Numbered from the stretch's first letter, positions 45,493 through 55,122 are shown. The stretch is 64,000 nucleotides of DNA from Amaricoccus solimangrovi (GCF_006385685.1 NZ_VFRP01000004.1:62001-126000), one strand, 5' to 3'. The notes: generated by a model not told the origin, from the letters alone. Program-made: numbers and translations.

Positions 45493-46521
45493 TTGTACGA
45501 CAGGCCGTGTCCGGAAGAATACCTCGCCTCGCATACCCGTCAGGACATCCTGATGCTCGGGATCGGGCTCGAACTCGGCGCTTCGACACGCGGCGCGCTG
45601 ATGGGGCCGGACGCGCTGCGCACCGCCGGGATCGCGCCGATGCTCGCCAATCTCGGCCACCGCTTCGCCGATCGCGGCACGCTGCGCGAGGCCGAGCCGG
45701 TCCGGGTCGACATGGCCCCCGAATGGGCGGCGCGCTGCAATCACCTCGCGGAGATCGGCGGATGGACACGCGCGATCCATGACCGCGCCCATGCGATGAG
45801 CAAGGGCGCTGGCGGTCCCGGCGCGCCGGTGCCGCTCTTCGTCGGCGGCGACCATGCGATCTCGATGGGCACGATCTCGGGCGTCGCCCGCGCCTGCGCC
45901 GAGGCGGGGCGCGAGATCGCCGTGCTCTGGGTCGACGCCCATCCCGACTACAACACGCCCGAGACGACGCCCTCGGGCAACATGCACGGCATGTCGCTCG
46001 CCTTCCTCGCCGGCGACCCGATCCTCGCGCCGCTGCTCGACGGGAGCCGTCCGCTCGCGCCGGTCGCGCGCGAGAACATCCATGTCATCGGCGCGCGTTC
46101 GATCGACCCGGGCGAGCGGGCGCGGCTGCGCGCGCACGGGATCGACTGCGTCGACATGCGCCACATCGACGAGCGCGGCGTCTGCGCGCTGATGGAGGAG
46201 CGAATCGCGCGCTGGAAGGAACGCGGCGTCCACCTGCACCTCAGCCTCGACCTCGACAGCCTCGATCCCTCCGTCGCGCCGGGCACCGGCACCCAGGTTC
46301 CGGGCGGCGCGACCTACCGCGAGGCGCATCTCATCATGGAGATGCTGTCGGACAGCGGCCTCGTCGGTTCGATGGATCTGGTCGAACTCAACCCTTTCCT
46401 CGACGAGCGCGGGCGCAGCGCCGTGGTCGCGGTCGAACTGATCGCGAGCGTCTTCGGGCGCACCGTGCTCGACCGCCTGCCTGACGCGCGGCGCTTCGCC
46501 GACCTCCCCGCCCGCGCATGA
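45493..46521 (+). CDS. rocF: Arginase
   Basis: Arginase hydrolyses L-arginine to ornithine and urea with a di-manganese centre. The ureohydrolase motifs are complete: [36 protein letters not shown] and [23 protein letters not shown]. Length is 342 residues with a TTG start at 45493, supported by GGGAG at good spacing. An ATG at 45553 is an alternative that would trim the first beta strand. The 3' end lies beside rocD, with only 35 bp to its most likely start. No urease gene is in the window, so the fate of urea is unresolved. Confidence 0.94.
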   Translation: MYDRPCPEEYLASHTRQDILMLGIGLELGASTRGALMGPDALRTAGIAPMLANLGHRFADRGTLREAEPVRVDMAPEWAARCNHLAEIGGWTRAIHDRAHAMSKGAGGPGAPVPLFVGGDHAISMGTISGVARACAEAGREIAVLWVDAHPDYNTPETTPSGNMHGMSLAFLAGDPILAPLLDGSRPLAPVARENIHVIGARSIDPGERARLRAHGIDCVDMRHIDERGVCALMEERIARWKERGVHLHLSLDLDSLDPSVAPGTGTQVPGGATYREAHLIMEMLSDSGLVGSMDLVELNPFLDERGRSAVVAVELIASVFGRTVLDRLPDARRFADLPARA

Positions 46522-46556
46522 CCGGGCGCCCGAAGATGAGCCAAGGAGAAAAAGAA

Positions 46557-47756
46557 ATGCTCGACGCCGCCGAACTGATCGCCCTCGAACACCGTCTCGG
46601 CGCCCACAACTACAAGCCGCTCGACGTGGTCCTCACCCGCGGCCAGGGCGTCTGGGTCGAGGATGTGGCGGGCAACCGCTACCTCGACTGCCTCTCGGCC
46701 TATTCCGCCGTGAACCAGGGCCATTGCCATCCGAAGATCCTCGCCGCGATGATCGACCAGGCGAGCCGGCTGACGCTGACCTCCCGCGCCTTCCGCAACG
46801 ACCAGCTCGGCCACTTCTACGAGGAACTCGCGACGCTGACGAAGAGCCACAAGGTGCTGCCGATGAACTCGGGCGCCGAGGCGGTCGAGACCGCGATCAA
46901 GGCGGTGCGCAAATGGGGCTACGAGATCAAGGGCGTGCCCGAGGACCGCGCCGAGATCATCGTCTGCGAGAACAACTTCCACGGCCGCACGCTCGGCATC
47001 GTCTCCTTCTCGACCGACCCGGACGCGCGCGGCGGCTTCGGCCCGTTCCTGCCCGGCTTCAAGGTGATCCCCTTCGGGGACGCCGAAGCGCTCGAGGCGG
47101 CGATCACCGAGAACACCGTCGCCTTCCTCGTCGAGCCGATCCAGGGCGAGGCCGGCGTCATCATCCCGCCAGCGGGCTATTTCACGCGCGTCCGCGAGCT
47201 CTGCTCCGCGAACAACGTCACGCTGATCCTCGACGAGATCCAGACGGGCCTCGGCCGCGCGGGCAAGCTGCTCGCCGAGGAGCACGAGGGGATCGAGGCC
47301 GACGTGACGCTGGTCGGCAAGGCACTCGGCGGTGGCTTCTACCCGATCTCGGCGGTGCTCTCGAACTCCGACGTGCTCGGGGTGCTCCAGCCGGGCCAGC
47401 ACGGCTCGACCTTCGGCGGCAACCCGCTCGCCTGCGCCGTGGCCCGGGCGGCGCTCAGGGTGCTGGTCGAGGAGGGGATGATCGAACGCTCGGCCGAACT
47501 CGGGGCCTATTTCAAGCAAGGCCTGGAAGCGATCCGCTCGAACCGCGTGAAGGAGGTGCGCGGCCGGGGCCTGATGCTCGCGGTCGAGCTCCACGAGGAG
47601 GCCGGGCCCGCGCGGCCGGTGGTCGAGGCGCTGCGCGAGGCGGGGCTGCTCGCCAAGGAGACGCATGGCCAGACCATCCGCTTCTCGCCGCCGCTCGTCA
47701 TCGAGCGGGCGGAGGTGGACTGGGCGCTCGAACGGATAGGCGCGGCGCTGCGGTGA
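46557..47756 (+). CDS. rocD: Ornithine--oxo-acid transaminase
   Basis: This class III PLP aminotransferase converts ornithine and 2-oxoglutarate to glutamate-5-semialdehyde and glutamate. Key segments are [59 protein letters not shown], the PLP lysine in [19 protein letters not shown], and [15 protein letters not shown] chose the ATG at 46557 because AAGGAG lies 8 bases upstream and the length (399) matches the family. In-frame ATGs at 46518 and 46536 lack ribosome sites. With rocF it completes arginine-to-glutamate catabolism. Confidence 0.94.
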   Translation: MLDAAELIALEHRLGAHNYKPLDVVLTRGQGVWVEDVAGNRYLDCLSAYSAVNQGHCHPKILAAMIDQASRLTLTSRAFRNDQLGHFYEELATLTKSHKVLPMNSGAEAVETAIKAVRKWGYEIKGVPEDRAEIIVCENNFHGRTLGIVSFSTDPDARGGFGPFLPGFKVIPFGDAEALEAAITENTVAFLVEPIQGEAGVIIPPAGYFTRVRELCSANNVTLILDEIQTGLGRAGKLLAEEHEGIEADVTLVGKALGGGFYPISAVLSNSDVLGVLQPGQHGSTFGGNPLACAVARAALRVLVEEGMIERSAELGAYFKQGLEAIRSNRVKEVRGRGLMLAVELHEEAGPARPVVEALREAGLLAKETHGQTIRFSPPLVIERAEVDWALERIGAALR

Positions 47757-47763
47757 GGGCGGC

Positions 47764-47777
47764 GGGTGCGAGCACCC
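47764..47777. terminator. Small hairpin between convergent rocD and ABC operon
   Basis: GGGTGC pairs with GCACCC around GA in the 25-bp gap between the rocD stop and the ABC ATPase stop. It is compact and lacks a clear T-run, so termination efficiency is uncertain. Confidence 0.4.
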
Positions 47778-47781
47778 ACCC

Positions 47782-48579
47782 TCAGAGCAGCGTCGCCGCG
47801 CCCCGGTCGAGGTAGGTTTCGAGGAACTGGTCGATCCGGGGCTCGCGCGGCTTGGCGAAGACCTCGCCCGGCGCCCCCTCCACCAGGATCCGCCCGTGGT
47901 CGAGGAAGGCGATCTTCGAGCCGACCGAGGCGGCGAAGCCGATCTCGTGCGTGACGACCAGCATCGTCATGCCGCTCTCCGCCAGCCGCCGCATCACGTT
48001 CAGTACCTCCCCCGTCAGTTCGGGATCGAGCGAGGCGGTCGGCTCGTCGAAGAGCATGATCCCGGGATCGAGCGCGAGCGCGCGGGCGATCGCGACGCGC
48101 TGCTGCTGGCCGCCCGAGAGCTCGCTCGGGTAATGTCCCGCCCGCGCCCCCAGGCCGATCGCGTCGAGTTCCTTGCGCGCGCGCTCCTCCGCGTCGGCCC
48201 GGCTCATGCCGCGCACCGTCACCAGCGCCTCGGAGACGTTGCCGACCGCGGTCATGTGCGGCCAGAGGTTGAACTGCTGGAACACCATGCCGATCCGGCT
48301 CCGCACCTTGCGGATCTGGCGCGCCGGCAGCTTCACCCGCGCGCCGTTCGGCCCCCGGTCGAAGCCGAGCGGATCGCCGTTGATCGAGATATAGCCGTCG
48401 GTCGGCTCCTCTAGCAGCGCGACGCAGCGCAGCAGCGTGGACTTGCCCGAGCCGGAGGGGCCGATCAGACAGGTGACCTTGCCGCGCGGGATGTCGAGGT
48501 CGATCCCGTCGAGCACCCGCGTGGTGCCGAAATCCTTGCACAGCCCCTCGATGCGGACGGCGGGCATCGGCGCGCTCAT
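47782..48579 (-). CDS. Polar amino-acid ABC transporter ATPase
   Basis: This is a 265-residue ATPase of the PAAT (His/Glu/Gln/Arg) import family. It has Walker A GPSGSGKSTLLRCVALLEEPT, Q-loop GMVFQQFNLWPHMTAVGNV, signature LSGGQQQRVAIARALA, Walker B IMLFDEPTASLDPE, and switch His VVTHEIGFA. It closes a four-gene operon (binding protein, two permeases, ATPase), overlapping the upstream permease by 4 bp. Its place next to arginase and cyanophycin genes suggests arginine, ornithine or another basic amino acid as substrate, which is inferred. Confidence 0.94.
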   Translation of the reverse strand: MSAPMPAVRIEGLCKDFGTTRVLDGIDLDIPRGKVTCLIGPSGSGKSTLLRCVALLEEPTDGYISINGDPLGFDRGPNGARVKLPARQIRKVRSRIGMVFQQFNLWPHMTAVGNVSEALVTVRGMSRADAEERARKELDAIGLGARAGHYPSELSGGQQQRVAIARALALDPGIMLFDEPTASLDPELTGEVLNVMRRLAESGMTMLVVTHEIGFAASVGSKIAFLDHGRILVEGAPGEVFAKPREPRIDQFLETYLDRGAATLL

Positions 48580-49241
48580 GTCGCGAACCGGTATTTCGAG
48601 AGCCGCGCCTCGGCCCGGCGGCCGAGCGCGCCGCAGATCTCGACCAGCGCCCAGTAGAGGAGCGCGAGCACGGTGAAGCTCTCGACGAAGGCGTAATGCT
48701 GGGTGCCGATCGCGCTGACGCTCAAGGTCAGTTCCGGCAGCGAGATGATCGAGAGGATCGCCGTCTCCTTCAGGATGAGGATGGTCATGTTCACCATCGA
48801 GGGCAGGACGAGCACCGTCATCTCCGGCAGGATGATCCGCCTCAGCGTCTGCCATTCGGTGAAGCCGACGCAGTCGGCGGCCTCGAGGTGCCCCTTCGGG
48901 ATCGCGTCGAATCCGGCGCGCCAGAGCTCGGAGTAATAGGCCGCGGCGTAGATCGCGAGCGCGAGGATCCCCGCCGGGATGTTCTCGAGCCTCAGCCCGA
49001 TGAAGGGCCCGCCATAGTAGAGCAGGAACACCTGCACCAGGAAGGGCGTGCCCCGGATCACCTCGACGATGCCGCGCAGCAGCCAGCCGAGCGGCGCCGG
49101 GCCGTAGCGCCGGCCGACCGCGACGGCGAAGCCGACCGCGAGGCCGAGGGCCGAGCCGATCACCCAGAGCATCAGCGTGACGCCGAGCCCCTCGAGAATC
49201 CGCGGCAGATAGGAGAGGATGAGGCCGAGGTCGAAGCTCAT
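48576..49241 (-). CDS. Polar amino-acid ABC transporter permease
   Basis: This is a HisM/GltK-type inner membrane permease of 221 residues with about five helices. The EAA loop that docks the ATPase is visible in AIPKGHLEAADCVGFTEWQTLRRIILPEM. EVIRGTPFLVQVFLLYYGGP is a typical PAAT signature. The start at 49241 (MSFDLG) overlaps the stop of the upstream permease (ATGA). A longer start at 49253 would ignore that coupling. Confidence 0.92.
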   Translation of the reverse strand: MSFDLGLILSYLPRILEGLGVTLMLWVIGSALGLAVGFAVAVGRRYGPAPLGWLLRGIVEVIRGTPFLVQVFLLYYGGPFIGLRLENIPAGILALAIYAAAYYSELWRAGFDAIPKGHLEAADCVGFTEWQTLRRIILPEMTVLVLPSMVNMTILILKETAILSIISLPELTLSVSAIGTQHYAFVESFTVLALLYWALVEICGALGRRAEARLSKYRFAT

Positions 49242-49879
49242 ATCCGCCCCCATCTCAGCCGCGCCTCGAGCCCGGTGCCGAGCAGGGCGACGACGATGTT
49301 GATGACGAGATAGATGAGCCCGGCGGCGGCGTAGAGTTCGAGCGGGCGGTAGGTGCTCGCCGCGAGATCCTGCGCCATGCGCGTGAGCTCGATCACGCCC
49401 ACGACCGAGACGAGGGACGAGCTCTTCAGCATCATGATCGCCTCGGAGACGAGCGCGGGCAGCGTGAGCTTGAAGGCGATCGGAAGCCGGATCCTCCGGA
49501 AGGTCTGGGCCGCCGACATGCCGGTCATCTCCGCCGCCTCGAGAAGCCCGCTCGGCACCGCGCCGAGGCCGCCGCGCATGATCTCGGCCTGATAGGCGGC
49601 GGTGCAGAGCGCCATGCCGGTGATCGCCGCCACCTCGCTCGGCACGTCGAGCCCGATCGAGGGCAGCAGGTAGTAGATGAGCAGCAGCTGCACGAGGAGC
49701 GGCGTACCCCGGAAGAAGCTCACGAAGAGCCGCCCCGCCCCGCGCGCGACCCGGTTGTGCGAGAGCATGCCGGCGCAGACGAGGCAGGCGATCAGGAAGC
49801 CGATGGCGATCGCGCCCGCGGAGAGCAGCACGGTGAGCCGCGCCGCCTCCACCAGCAGCCAGAAGAGCTTCCAGGACAT
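49238..49879 (-). CDS. Polar amino-acid ABC transporter permease
   Basis: This is a second PAAT permease of 213 residues, pairing with its neighbour as a heterodimer. It shows SFFRGTPLLVQLLLIYYLLPSIG and the EAA loop AVPSGLLEAAEMTGMSAAQTFRRIRLPIAFKLTLPALV. About five membrane helices are predicted. It starts 15 bp after the binding-protein stop and is coupled to the next permease by a 4-bp overlap. Confidence 0.92.
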   Translation of the reverse strand: MSWKLFWLLVEAARLTVLLSAGAIAIGFLIACLVCAGMLSHNRVARGAGRLFVSFFRGTPLLVQLLLIYYLLPSIGLDVPSEVAAITGMALCTAAYQAEIMRGGLGAVPSGLLEAAEMTGMSAAQTFRRIRLPIAFKLTLPALVSEAIMMLKSSSLVSVVGVIELTRMAQDLAASTYRPLELYAAAGLIYLVINIVVALLGTGLEARLRWGRI

Positions 49880-49894
49880 CGGCCGCTCAGCGGA

Positions 49895-50713
49895 TCAGAA
49901 CGCCGCCTCGGTCACCTGGTCGGGCGTGTCGAAGGTCACGCCGAACCACTTCTTCTGCATCTCGCCGAGCCGGCCATCGGCTTTCATCTTCAGGATCGCC
50001 GCGTCGATCGCGTCCATCAGGGTCTTGTATTCGGGATCCTTGCGGCCCGGGAAACCGAAATAGGTCTTCACGCCGAAGGGCGGCTCGACCAGGGCGAAGG
50101 TCTCCGGGCGCTGCTGCGCGACATAGGCGATGTTGGGGTAGGAATTCGCGACCGCGACGATCCGGCCGGCGGCGAGATCGGCGTAGGCCTCGTTGAAGCT
50201 CACGTATTCCTTGATCTCGGAGGGCGGCGAGGGCAGCGTCGCCGCGTATTCCTGGAGCTGGGCGAGCTGGGCCGTCGCCTTGCCGCTCCCGACCGCCATG
50301 CCGCTGATCTGGTCGGGCTCCGTTACGCTGTCGTCGCCCGCCTGCTTGAGGAGCGCGACGGTCGCCTCCGCGACCGGGCTGGAGAAGCGGTAGCGCTCCA
50401 TCCGCGCCTGGGTGATCGTCGCCGGGCCGGCCACCATGTCGAACTTGCCGCTCTCGAGCCCGGGCAGTACGCCGTCCCAGGGCAGCGTCACCCATTCGAT
50501 CTTCACGCCCAGCTCCTTGCCGATCTCGTCGAAGAGATCGACGTTGAGCCCGACATGCTCGCCCGCGTCGATGAAGTCGAAGGGCGCGAAGGCGGTCTCG
50601 GTGCCGACGGTCAGCACGCCCGCCGCCTTCACCTTGTCGAGCACGTCCTCGGCCAGCGCGGCGGTGCCCACGGAGGCGGCGAGCGCGGCGGCGAGAATGG
50701 ATTTCAGGAACAT
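49895..50713 (-). CDS. Polar amino-acid ABC transporter substrate-binding protein
   Basis: This is a family 3 periplasmic binding protein of 272 residues with a signal peptide (cleavage near ALAEDV). The characteristic blocks are VLTVGTETAFAPFDFIDAGEHVGLNVDLFDEI and LPWDGVLPGLESGKFDMVAGPATITQARMERYRFS. The amino-acid backbone would be held by the Arg in TQARMERY and the Asp in the second lobe, as in the family. It is first in its operon. Specificity is not readable, but the genomic context favours arginine or ornithine. Confidence 0.92.
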   Translation of the reverse strand: MFLKSILAAALAASVGTAALAEDVLDKVKAAGVLTVGTETAFAPFDFIDAGEHVGLNVDLFDEIGKELGVKIEWVTLPWDGVLPGLESGKFDMVAGPATITQARMERYRFSSPVAEATVALLKQAGDDSVTEPDQISGMAVGSGKATAQLAQLQEYAATLPSPPSEIKEYVSFNEAYADLAAGRIVAVANSYPNIAYVAQQRPETFALVEPPFGVKTYFGFPGRKDPEYKTLMDAIDAAILKMKADGRLGEMQKKWFGVTFDTPDQVTEAAF

Positions 50714-50868
50714 CGAGGCAACCCCCTGGCTGATGGTCGGGCTAAGTCGGTCGCCGAATGGCCGGCGCTTCGCAACATCTCCGTCGGGTCAGGGGAGCCC
50801 GGCGCGGCGCGCTTGTCAATCGGCTGGGCAATCGAACCTTAACCGCCGTCAAATCAGGCAGGCCGCGA

Positions 50869-53631
50869 TCAGGCTCCGCCCCGGCTTCCGGGATCGCGCT
50901 TCCCCGCCGGGGGCGAGCCCGCGATCAGCGCGGCGGCGTCGGCGAGCGGCGCGGTGGGCGCGAGGACGGAACGCGCGCAGAGGTAGATCGGCCGCCAGTC
51001 CGGGGCGAATTTCTGCCGGAACCGCCGGACGCCGCCGACGTCGTAGTCCCGCTCGCCCCGGCGGTGGATCAGCGCGGCGAAGCGGATCCAGACATCCGCC
51101 TCGCGCCCGCCGCCGCGGGCCGAGGCCAGCGGCGCGGGGCCGAGGCTGAATTCGCGATAGCCCTCGAGCGAGAGCCGCCGCATCGTCTCGCTCAGCAGGA
51201 AGGCCATCGCGTCGCGCGGGGCGTCGGGGTGATGGCGCATCAGATCGACCGCGGCGCCATCGCGCGAGCGGGTGACGAAGAGGCTCGCGAAGGCCACGAT
51301 CTCGCCCCGCTGGCGCGCCACGGCGATCGGGAAGCCGCGCAGATAGGCCGGATCGAAGAAGCCGAAGGCGAAGCGCCGCTCCCGCCCGCCCCGCTGCGCG
51401 AGCCAGGCGTCCGAGACCCGCCGCAGCGCCGGCCAGAGCCCGGGCGCGTGCGGCGGCCGCAGGATCTCGACCGAGAGCCCGGCGCGCCGGCCCCGCCGCG
51501 CGATCCGGCGCAGCTCCCGCCGGGCCGGCCCCTCGAGCGAGAAGCCCGTGAGCGGCACCACCGCCTCGTCGCCCATCCGGTGGAGCGCGAGGCCGAGTTC
51601 GACCGACTGTCGGATGAAGCGTTCCGGCGCCCCGAAGAAGATCGGCCGCGCGCCCGCCGCCCGCGCGGCGTCGTGGAACGCCCAGGCGAGGCTGCCCCGC
51701 GTCTCCGCCGCGCCGACCGGGGCGCCCAGCGCGATCCAGGAGCCGCCGCGCACGCCGTAGGAGACGACCGCGTCGCCGGTCTCGGAGAACATCAGCATCT
51801 TGTCGCCCGTGACCGCGAGCATCTCCGGGGCGCGGCCGTGCGCCTCGATGATCGCGCGGGCGCGTTCGAGCGAATCCGGGTTCGACGCCTGCGACGGCCA
51901 GGCCCGCGTCTTCATCGCTGCGAAGAGCAGCGCGAGCATCAGCGCGACGCTGCCGGTCAGCGCGGCGCGGAGCGCGCGCGGCCCGCTCTCCTGCACCGAG
52001 AACTGCCACCACATCGCCCCGGTATAGGGCGCGCTGCGGTGGACCGCGTAATAGGTGACCCCGATCGAGAGCAGGATCGCCAGCGTGAACAGGATCCATT
52101 GCGGCGAGAGCACGCCCTGGGTCAGCCGCGCGTCGCGGTAGAACTCCCGCCGGCAGGGCAGGATCAGCAGCGCGAGCAGCGCGAGGATCAGCGCCCGGTC
52201 GTAATCGGCGCCGTGCAGCAGCGAGGCGCCGATGCCGAGCCCCATCGCGCAGAGCGCCAGCCAGAAGGCGGCGCGGGAGCGGCGGAACATGCCGAGCGCC
52301 AGCACGACGAGCGCCGAGCCCAGCACCGAGGTGAGCAGCGCGCCCCCTTCGAGCAGCAGGAGCGGCATCACGTGCTGGACCGCGTCCTCCACCGCGTCGT
52401 TGCGCAGCATCGGCCCGCGCAGCAGGCCGGAGAACATCATGAAGAGCCCGGCGGCGAGCACGACCATGCCCATCGCGAGCGGAATGACCGACTGCCCGGC
52501 CTGGAGCACCGGCTGGAGCCGGGCCAGCGTCTGGCTCTTGCCGGTCGCGGTCCAGATCTCCGAGAGCGAGAGCAGGACGAGGGCGAGGACGAAGGGCAGG
52601 ATGTAGTAGATGATCCGGAAGAGCAGCAGCCCCGTCACCGCGTCCGCCACCGGCACCGAGGCGCCGAGGGCCGCGATGATGACGCTCTCGAACACGCCCA
52701 CCCCGCCCGGCACGTGGCTCGCCACGCCGATCATCACCGCGACCGCGTAGACCGCGATGAAGGTCACGAAGCCGATGTCGCCCGTCGGCAGCAGCACATA
52801 GAGCGCGAAGGAGGCGGCGGCGATGTCGACCGAGCAGAACAGGATCTGCCAGGAGACGTCGCTGAGCCGCGGCGCCCGGATCTCGAACCAGCGGAGCCGG
52901 AGCGAAGCCTGGCGCAGCGTCAGGACCAGGATGATCCCGACCATCGCGACGAAGGCCGCGACGGAGAGGAGCCGGACTGTCCCGGGCGGCAGCGCGCTGA
53001 TGCCCGCGATCGCGGTCGGATGGAGCGCCAGCGCGCCGAGGCCGATCACCGTCGCGCCGAGCCCGTAGGCGATCGCGACATAGCCCGAGATCGCCGCCAC
53101 GTCGTAGCCGTCGAGCCCGAGCGAAGTGTAGATCCGGTAGCGCACCGCGCCGCCGGAAAGGGCCGAGAGGCCGATCGTGTTGCCGAAGGCGTAGCCGAGG
53201 AAGCCGCCGAGCGCGACCGAGGGCAGCGGCAGGTGCTTGCCGATGTAGCGCGCGCCCGTCCAGTCGTAGCCGACCAGCGCCGCGTAGCCGATCGCCGTGG
53301 CGCCGATCGCCGAGAGATAGATATGCGTCGGGGTGGCGCGGATGCTCCGGAGCACGTCGCGGAAGTCGAGCGGAGCCAGCAGCCGGTGCAGCGCGTAGAG
53401 CCCGGCGGCGAAGAGGCAGAGCGTGATCAGGACGGGCGCGTGCTTGCGCAGGAGGTCGAGCGGGCCGCCCCCGCTCGGCTCGTCCGGGCAGGCGCCGGCG
53501 AGATCGGCCGCGCCGCCGAGACCCGCGCTCCGGGTCGCGCGGGAATCACCGCCGCGCCCGTCGCCGCGGCGTCCGCCGGCGCGCGCTTCCCTTCCGGGGG
53601 GATCCCGCCTCGGCGCGGCTTGGTCTCTCAC
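50869..53631 (-). CDS. mprF: MprF-type phosphatidylglycerol aminoacyltransferase/flippase
   Basis: This is a bifunctional membrane protein of 920 residues. The N-terminal half has about 14 helices and includes a flippase/LPG_synthase_TM domain (LSALSGGAVRYRIYTSLG, ASHVPGGVGVFESVIIAALG). The C-terminal soluble DUF2156 domain (about residues 560-890) has MLMFSETGDAVVSYGVRGGSWIALGAPVG and ends in FRQKFAPDWRPIYL. It transfers Lys or another amino acid from tRNA to phosphatidylglycerol and flips the product, giving resistance to cationic peptides. Start GTG at 53631 has AAGGA at 7 bases. The first ~58 residues are low-complexity and may not be conserved. Confidence 0.9.
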   Translation of the reverse strand: MRDQAAPRRDPPGREARAGGRRGDGRGGDSRATRSAGLGGAADLAGACPDEPSGGGPLDLLRKHAPVLITLCLFAAGLYALHRLLAPLDFRDVLRSIRATPTHIYLSAIGATAIGYAALVGYDWTGARYIGKHLPLPSVALGGFLGYAFGNTIGLSALSGGAVRYRIYTSLGLDGYDVAAISGYVAIAYGLGATVIGLGALALHPTAIAGISALPPGTVRLLSVAAFVAMVGIILVLTLRQASLRLRWFEIRAPRLSDVSWQILFCSVDIAAASFALYVLLPTGDIGFVTFIAVYAVAVMIGVASHVPGGVGVFESVIIAALGASVPVADAVTGLLLFRIIYYILPFVLALVLLSLSEIWTATGKSQTLARLQPVLQAGQSVIPLAMGMVVLAAGLFMMFSGLLRGPMLRNDAVEDAVQHVMPLLLLEGGALLTSVLGSALVVLALGMFRRSRAAFWLALCAMGLGIGASLLHGADYDRALILALLALLILPCRREFYRDARLTQGVLSPQWILFTLAILLSIGVTYYAVHRSAPYTGAMWWQFSVQESGPRALRAALTGSVALMLALLFAAMKTRAWPSQASNPDSLERARAIIEAHGRAPEMLAVTGDKMLMFSETGDAVVSYGVRGGSWIALGAPVGAAETRGSLAWAFHDAARAAGARPIFFGAPERFIRQSVELGLALHRMGDEAVVPLTGFSLEGPARRELRRIARRGRRAGLSVEILRPPHAPGLWPALRRVSDAWLAQRGGRERRFAFGFFDPAYLRGFPIAVARQRGEIVAFASLFVTRSRDGAAVDLMRHHPDAPRDAMAFLLSETMRRLSLEGYREFSLGPAPLASARGGGREADVWIRFAALIHRRGERDYDVGGVRRFRQKFAPDWRPIYLCARSVLAPTAPLADAAALIAGSPPAGKRDPGSRGGA

Positions 53632-53730
53632 GGACTTGTCCTTAAGCGCCCTCTGTTCCGGCTCGAATAACCGAACTCGCGTCCGAGAGCCAGCGCGGCG
53701 AGCCGCCGCGGACGGCCGGCGGACCCGGGA

Positions 53731-54255
53731 TCAGCCGCGCGGGCGCCCCGCCTCGAACAGGAACCAGACGCGTTCCTCCGTCTCGTCGATCCAGTTCTCG
53801 AGCAGGCTCGCGGTGCCGACGTCGCCGTGGTCGTCGCAGGTCACATGCGCCTCGCGCATCGCCGCGGCCAGCGCGAAATTGTCCTCGCGCAGTTCCGCCA
53901 GCATGTCCTCGGGCGCGACGAAATCGGCGTCGTTGTCCCGCAGCCGCTGCAGCTTCGAGACTTGGCCGATCGAGCGCAGCGTCGTGCCCCCGAGCTTGCG
54001 CACCCGCTCCGCCATCGGATCGGTCATCGCGAAGATCCGCGCCGCCTGCTCGTCGAGAAGCAGGTGGTAGTCGCGGAAATGCGGGCCGCTCATGTGCCAG
54101 TGGAAGTTCTTGGTCTTGAGATAGAGCGCGAACACGTCCGCGAGCAGTTCGTTCAGCGCCGCCCCGATGTCGCGCCGCGCCTCCTCGCCGAGGCCGTTCG
54201 GGGTGGTCATCGCCGCCTTGCGCGCCGCGGTCCGTTGCTTGGTCTTCGAGGCCAT
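53731..54255 (-). CDS. dps: Dps-family ferritin-like protein
   Basis: This is a 174-residue DNA-protection-during-starvation protein. The intersubunit ferroxidase site is in FHWHMSGPHFRDYHLLLDEQ with downstream DPMAERVRKLGG. The last helix is ENWIDETEERVWFLFE. A Lys/Arg-rich N-terminal tail (MASKTKQRTAARKAAM) is of the type that binds DNA in E. coli Dps. It oxidises and stores iron with peroxide and guards DNA in stationary phase, consistent with a lifestyle that also stores PHA and cyanophycin. GGAGGG precedes the ATG. Confidence 0.93.
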   Translation of the reverse strand: MASKTKQRTAARKAAMTTPNGLGEEARRDIGAALNELLADVFALYLKTKNFHWHMSGPHFRDYHLLLDEQAARIFAMTDPMAERVRKLGGTTLRSIGQVSKLQRLRDNDADFVAPEDMLAELREDNFALAAAMREAHVTCDDHGDVGTASLLENWIDETEERVWFLFEAGRPRG

Positions 54256-54395
54256 CGCCGGTCCCTCCTCGCCATTGCCATCGCGGAGAGGACGCCGGGC
54301 CGGCGCTTTCGTTCCACGCGACGCCCGCCGATCGCGGCGAAGCGATCCGGCTTGACCGGGCCGGCGGGGGCGGGGCAGACCGGCGAGGCGCGCGC

Positions 54396-55091
54396 TCAGG
54401 CCGCGCCGGCCAGGGGGAAGCGCTTCAACAGATGGAAATTCCCGTTCAGATCCTCGCCGAACAGGCAGATGTCCTCGACCCGGCAGGATCTCGCGAGCGC
54501 CTCGTCGATCAGCGGGGCGAGCGCGCGCGCGGTCGCCGCCCGCTCCGCCTCGGGCAAGGGGCCGGTCAGCGTGAGATGGAAGCGGAAATCCGAGAGGACG
54601 AAGGGATAGCCCCAGGTCTCGAGATGGGCGCGCTGGCTCTCGGTCAGGCGGTCCGGCCGGCGCCGCGCGATCTCCGAGGGCGAGGGCGGGGCGCGGAACG
54701 CGTCGAGCCAGGTGACGCAGGCGCGCGCCAGATGGTCGAGTTCCGGCACCGGCCGCGCCGGGACCAGCGCGAGGAAATCGCCCAGCGTTCCGACGGCGAG
54801 CGGCAGGTCGAAGGGCGCGAATTCCCGCGCCAGCGCCGTGATCTCGGCGTCGAGCGCGGCGGGCTCCCGCCCCTCGGCCAGCACGAAGGGCGGCTTCAGC
54901 GTCCCGTGGAAACCGTACCGGCGCGGCGGCTCCGTCAGGGTCTCGCGCGGGGCGGGCAGGCCCGCCACCTCGAGCCCCTTGCGCGCCCGGCCGGCCTGGG
55001 CGTCCCAGCCGAGCCAGTCGGCGCCGAAACGGGCCAGCGCGCTGTTCATCTTCGGGGCGACATAGACCGCCCAGCGCAGGATGTCCCGCAT
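54396..55091 (-). CDS. DUF1045 phosphonate-metabolism protein (2H phosphoesterase-like)
   Basis: This is a 231-residue DUF1045 protein. Two H-x-T-type motifs characteristic of 2H phosphoesterases are visible: YGFHGTLKPPF and FRFHLTLTGPL. DUF1045 genes usually lie in C-P lyase (phn) operons next to phnM, and a cyclic phosphodiesterase role has been suggested. Here it is divergent from phnM with only 31 bp between starts. No phnGHIJKL lie in the window. The ATG at 55091 has GAGGAG at 7 bases. The longer form from 55124 is unsupported. Confidence 0.87.
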   Translation of the reverse strand: MRDILRWAVYVAPKMNSALARFGADWLGWDAQAGRARKGLEVAGLPAPRETLTEPPRRYGFHGTLKPPFVLAEGREPAALDAEITALAREFAPFDLPLAVGTLGDFLALVPARPVPELDHLARACVTWLDAFRAPPSPSEIARRRPDRLTESQRAHLETWGYPFVLSDFRFHLTLTGPLPEAERAATARALAPLIDEALARSCRVEDICLFGEDLNGNFHLLKRFPLAGAA

Positions 55092-55122
55092 TCGCTCGCT
55101 CCTCGGGATGACAGGTACTGCC

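Noticed and set aside
45553-46521. Shorter arginase from the ATG at 45553
   Set aside because: It would remove part of the first beta strand. The TTG at 45493 has a ribosome site, so it was preferred, though not proven.
46518-46556. Start of rocD at the ATGA overlap with rocF (46518)
   Set aside because: There is no ribosome site there. AAGGAG is ideally placed for 46557, which also gives the family length.
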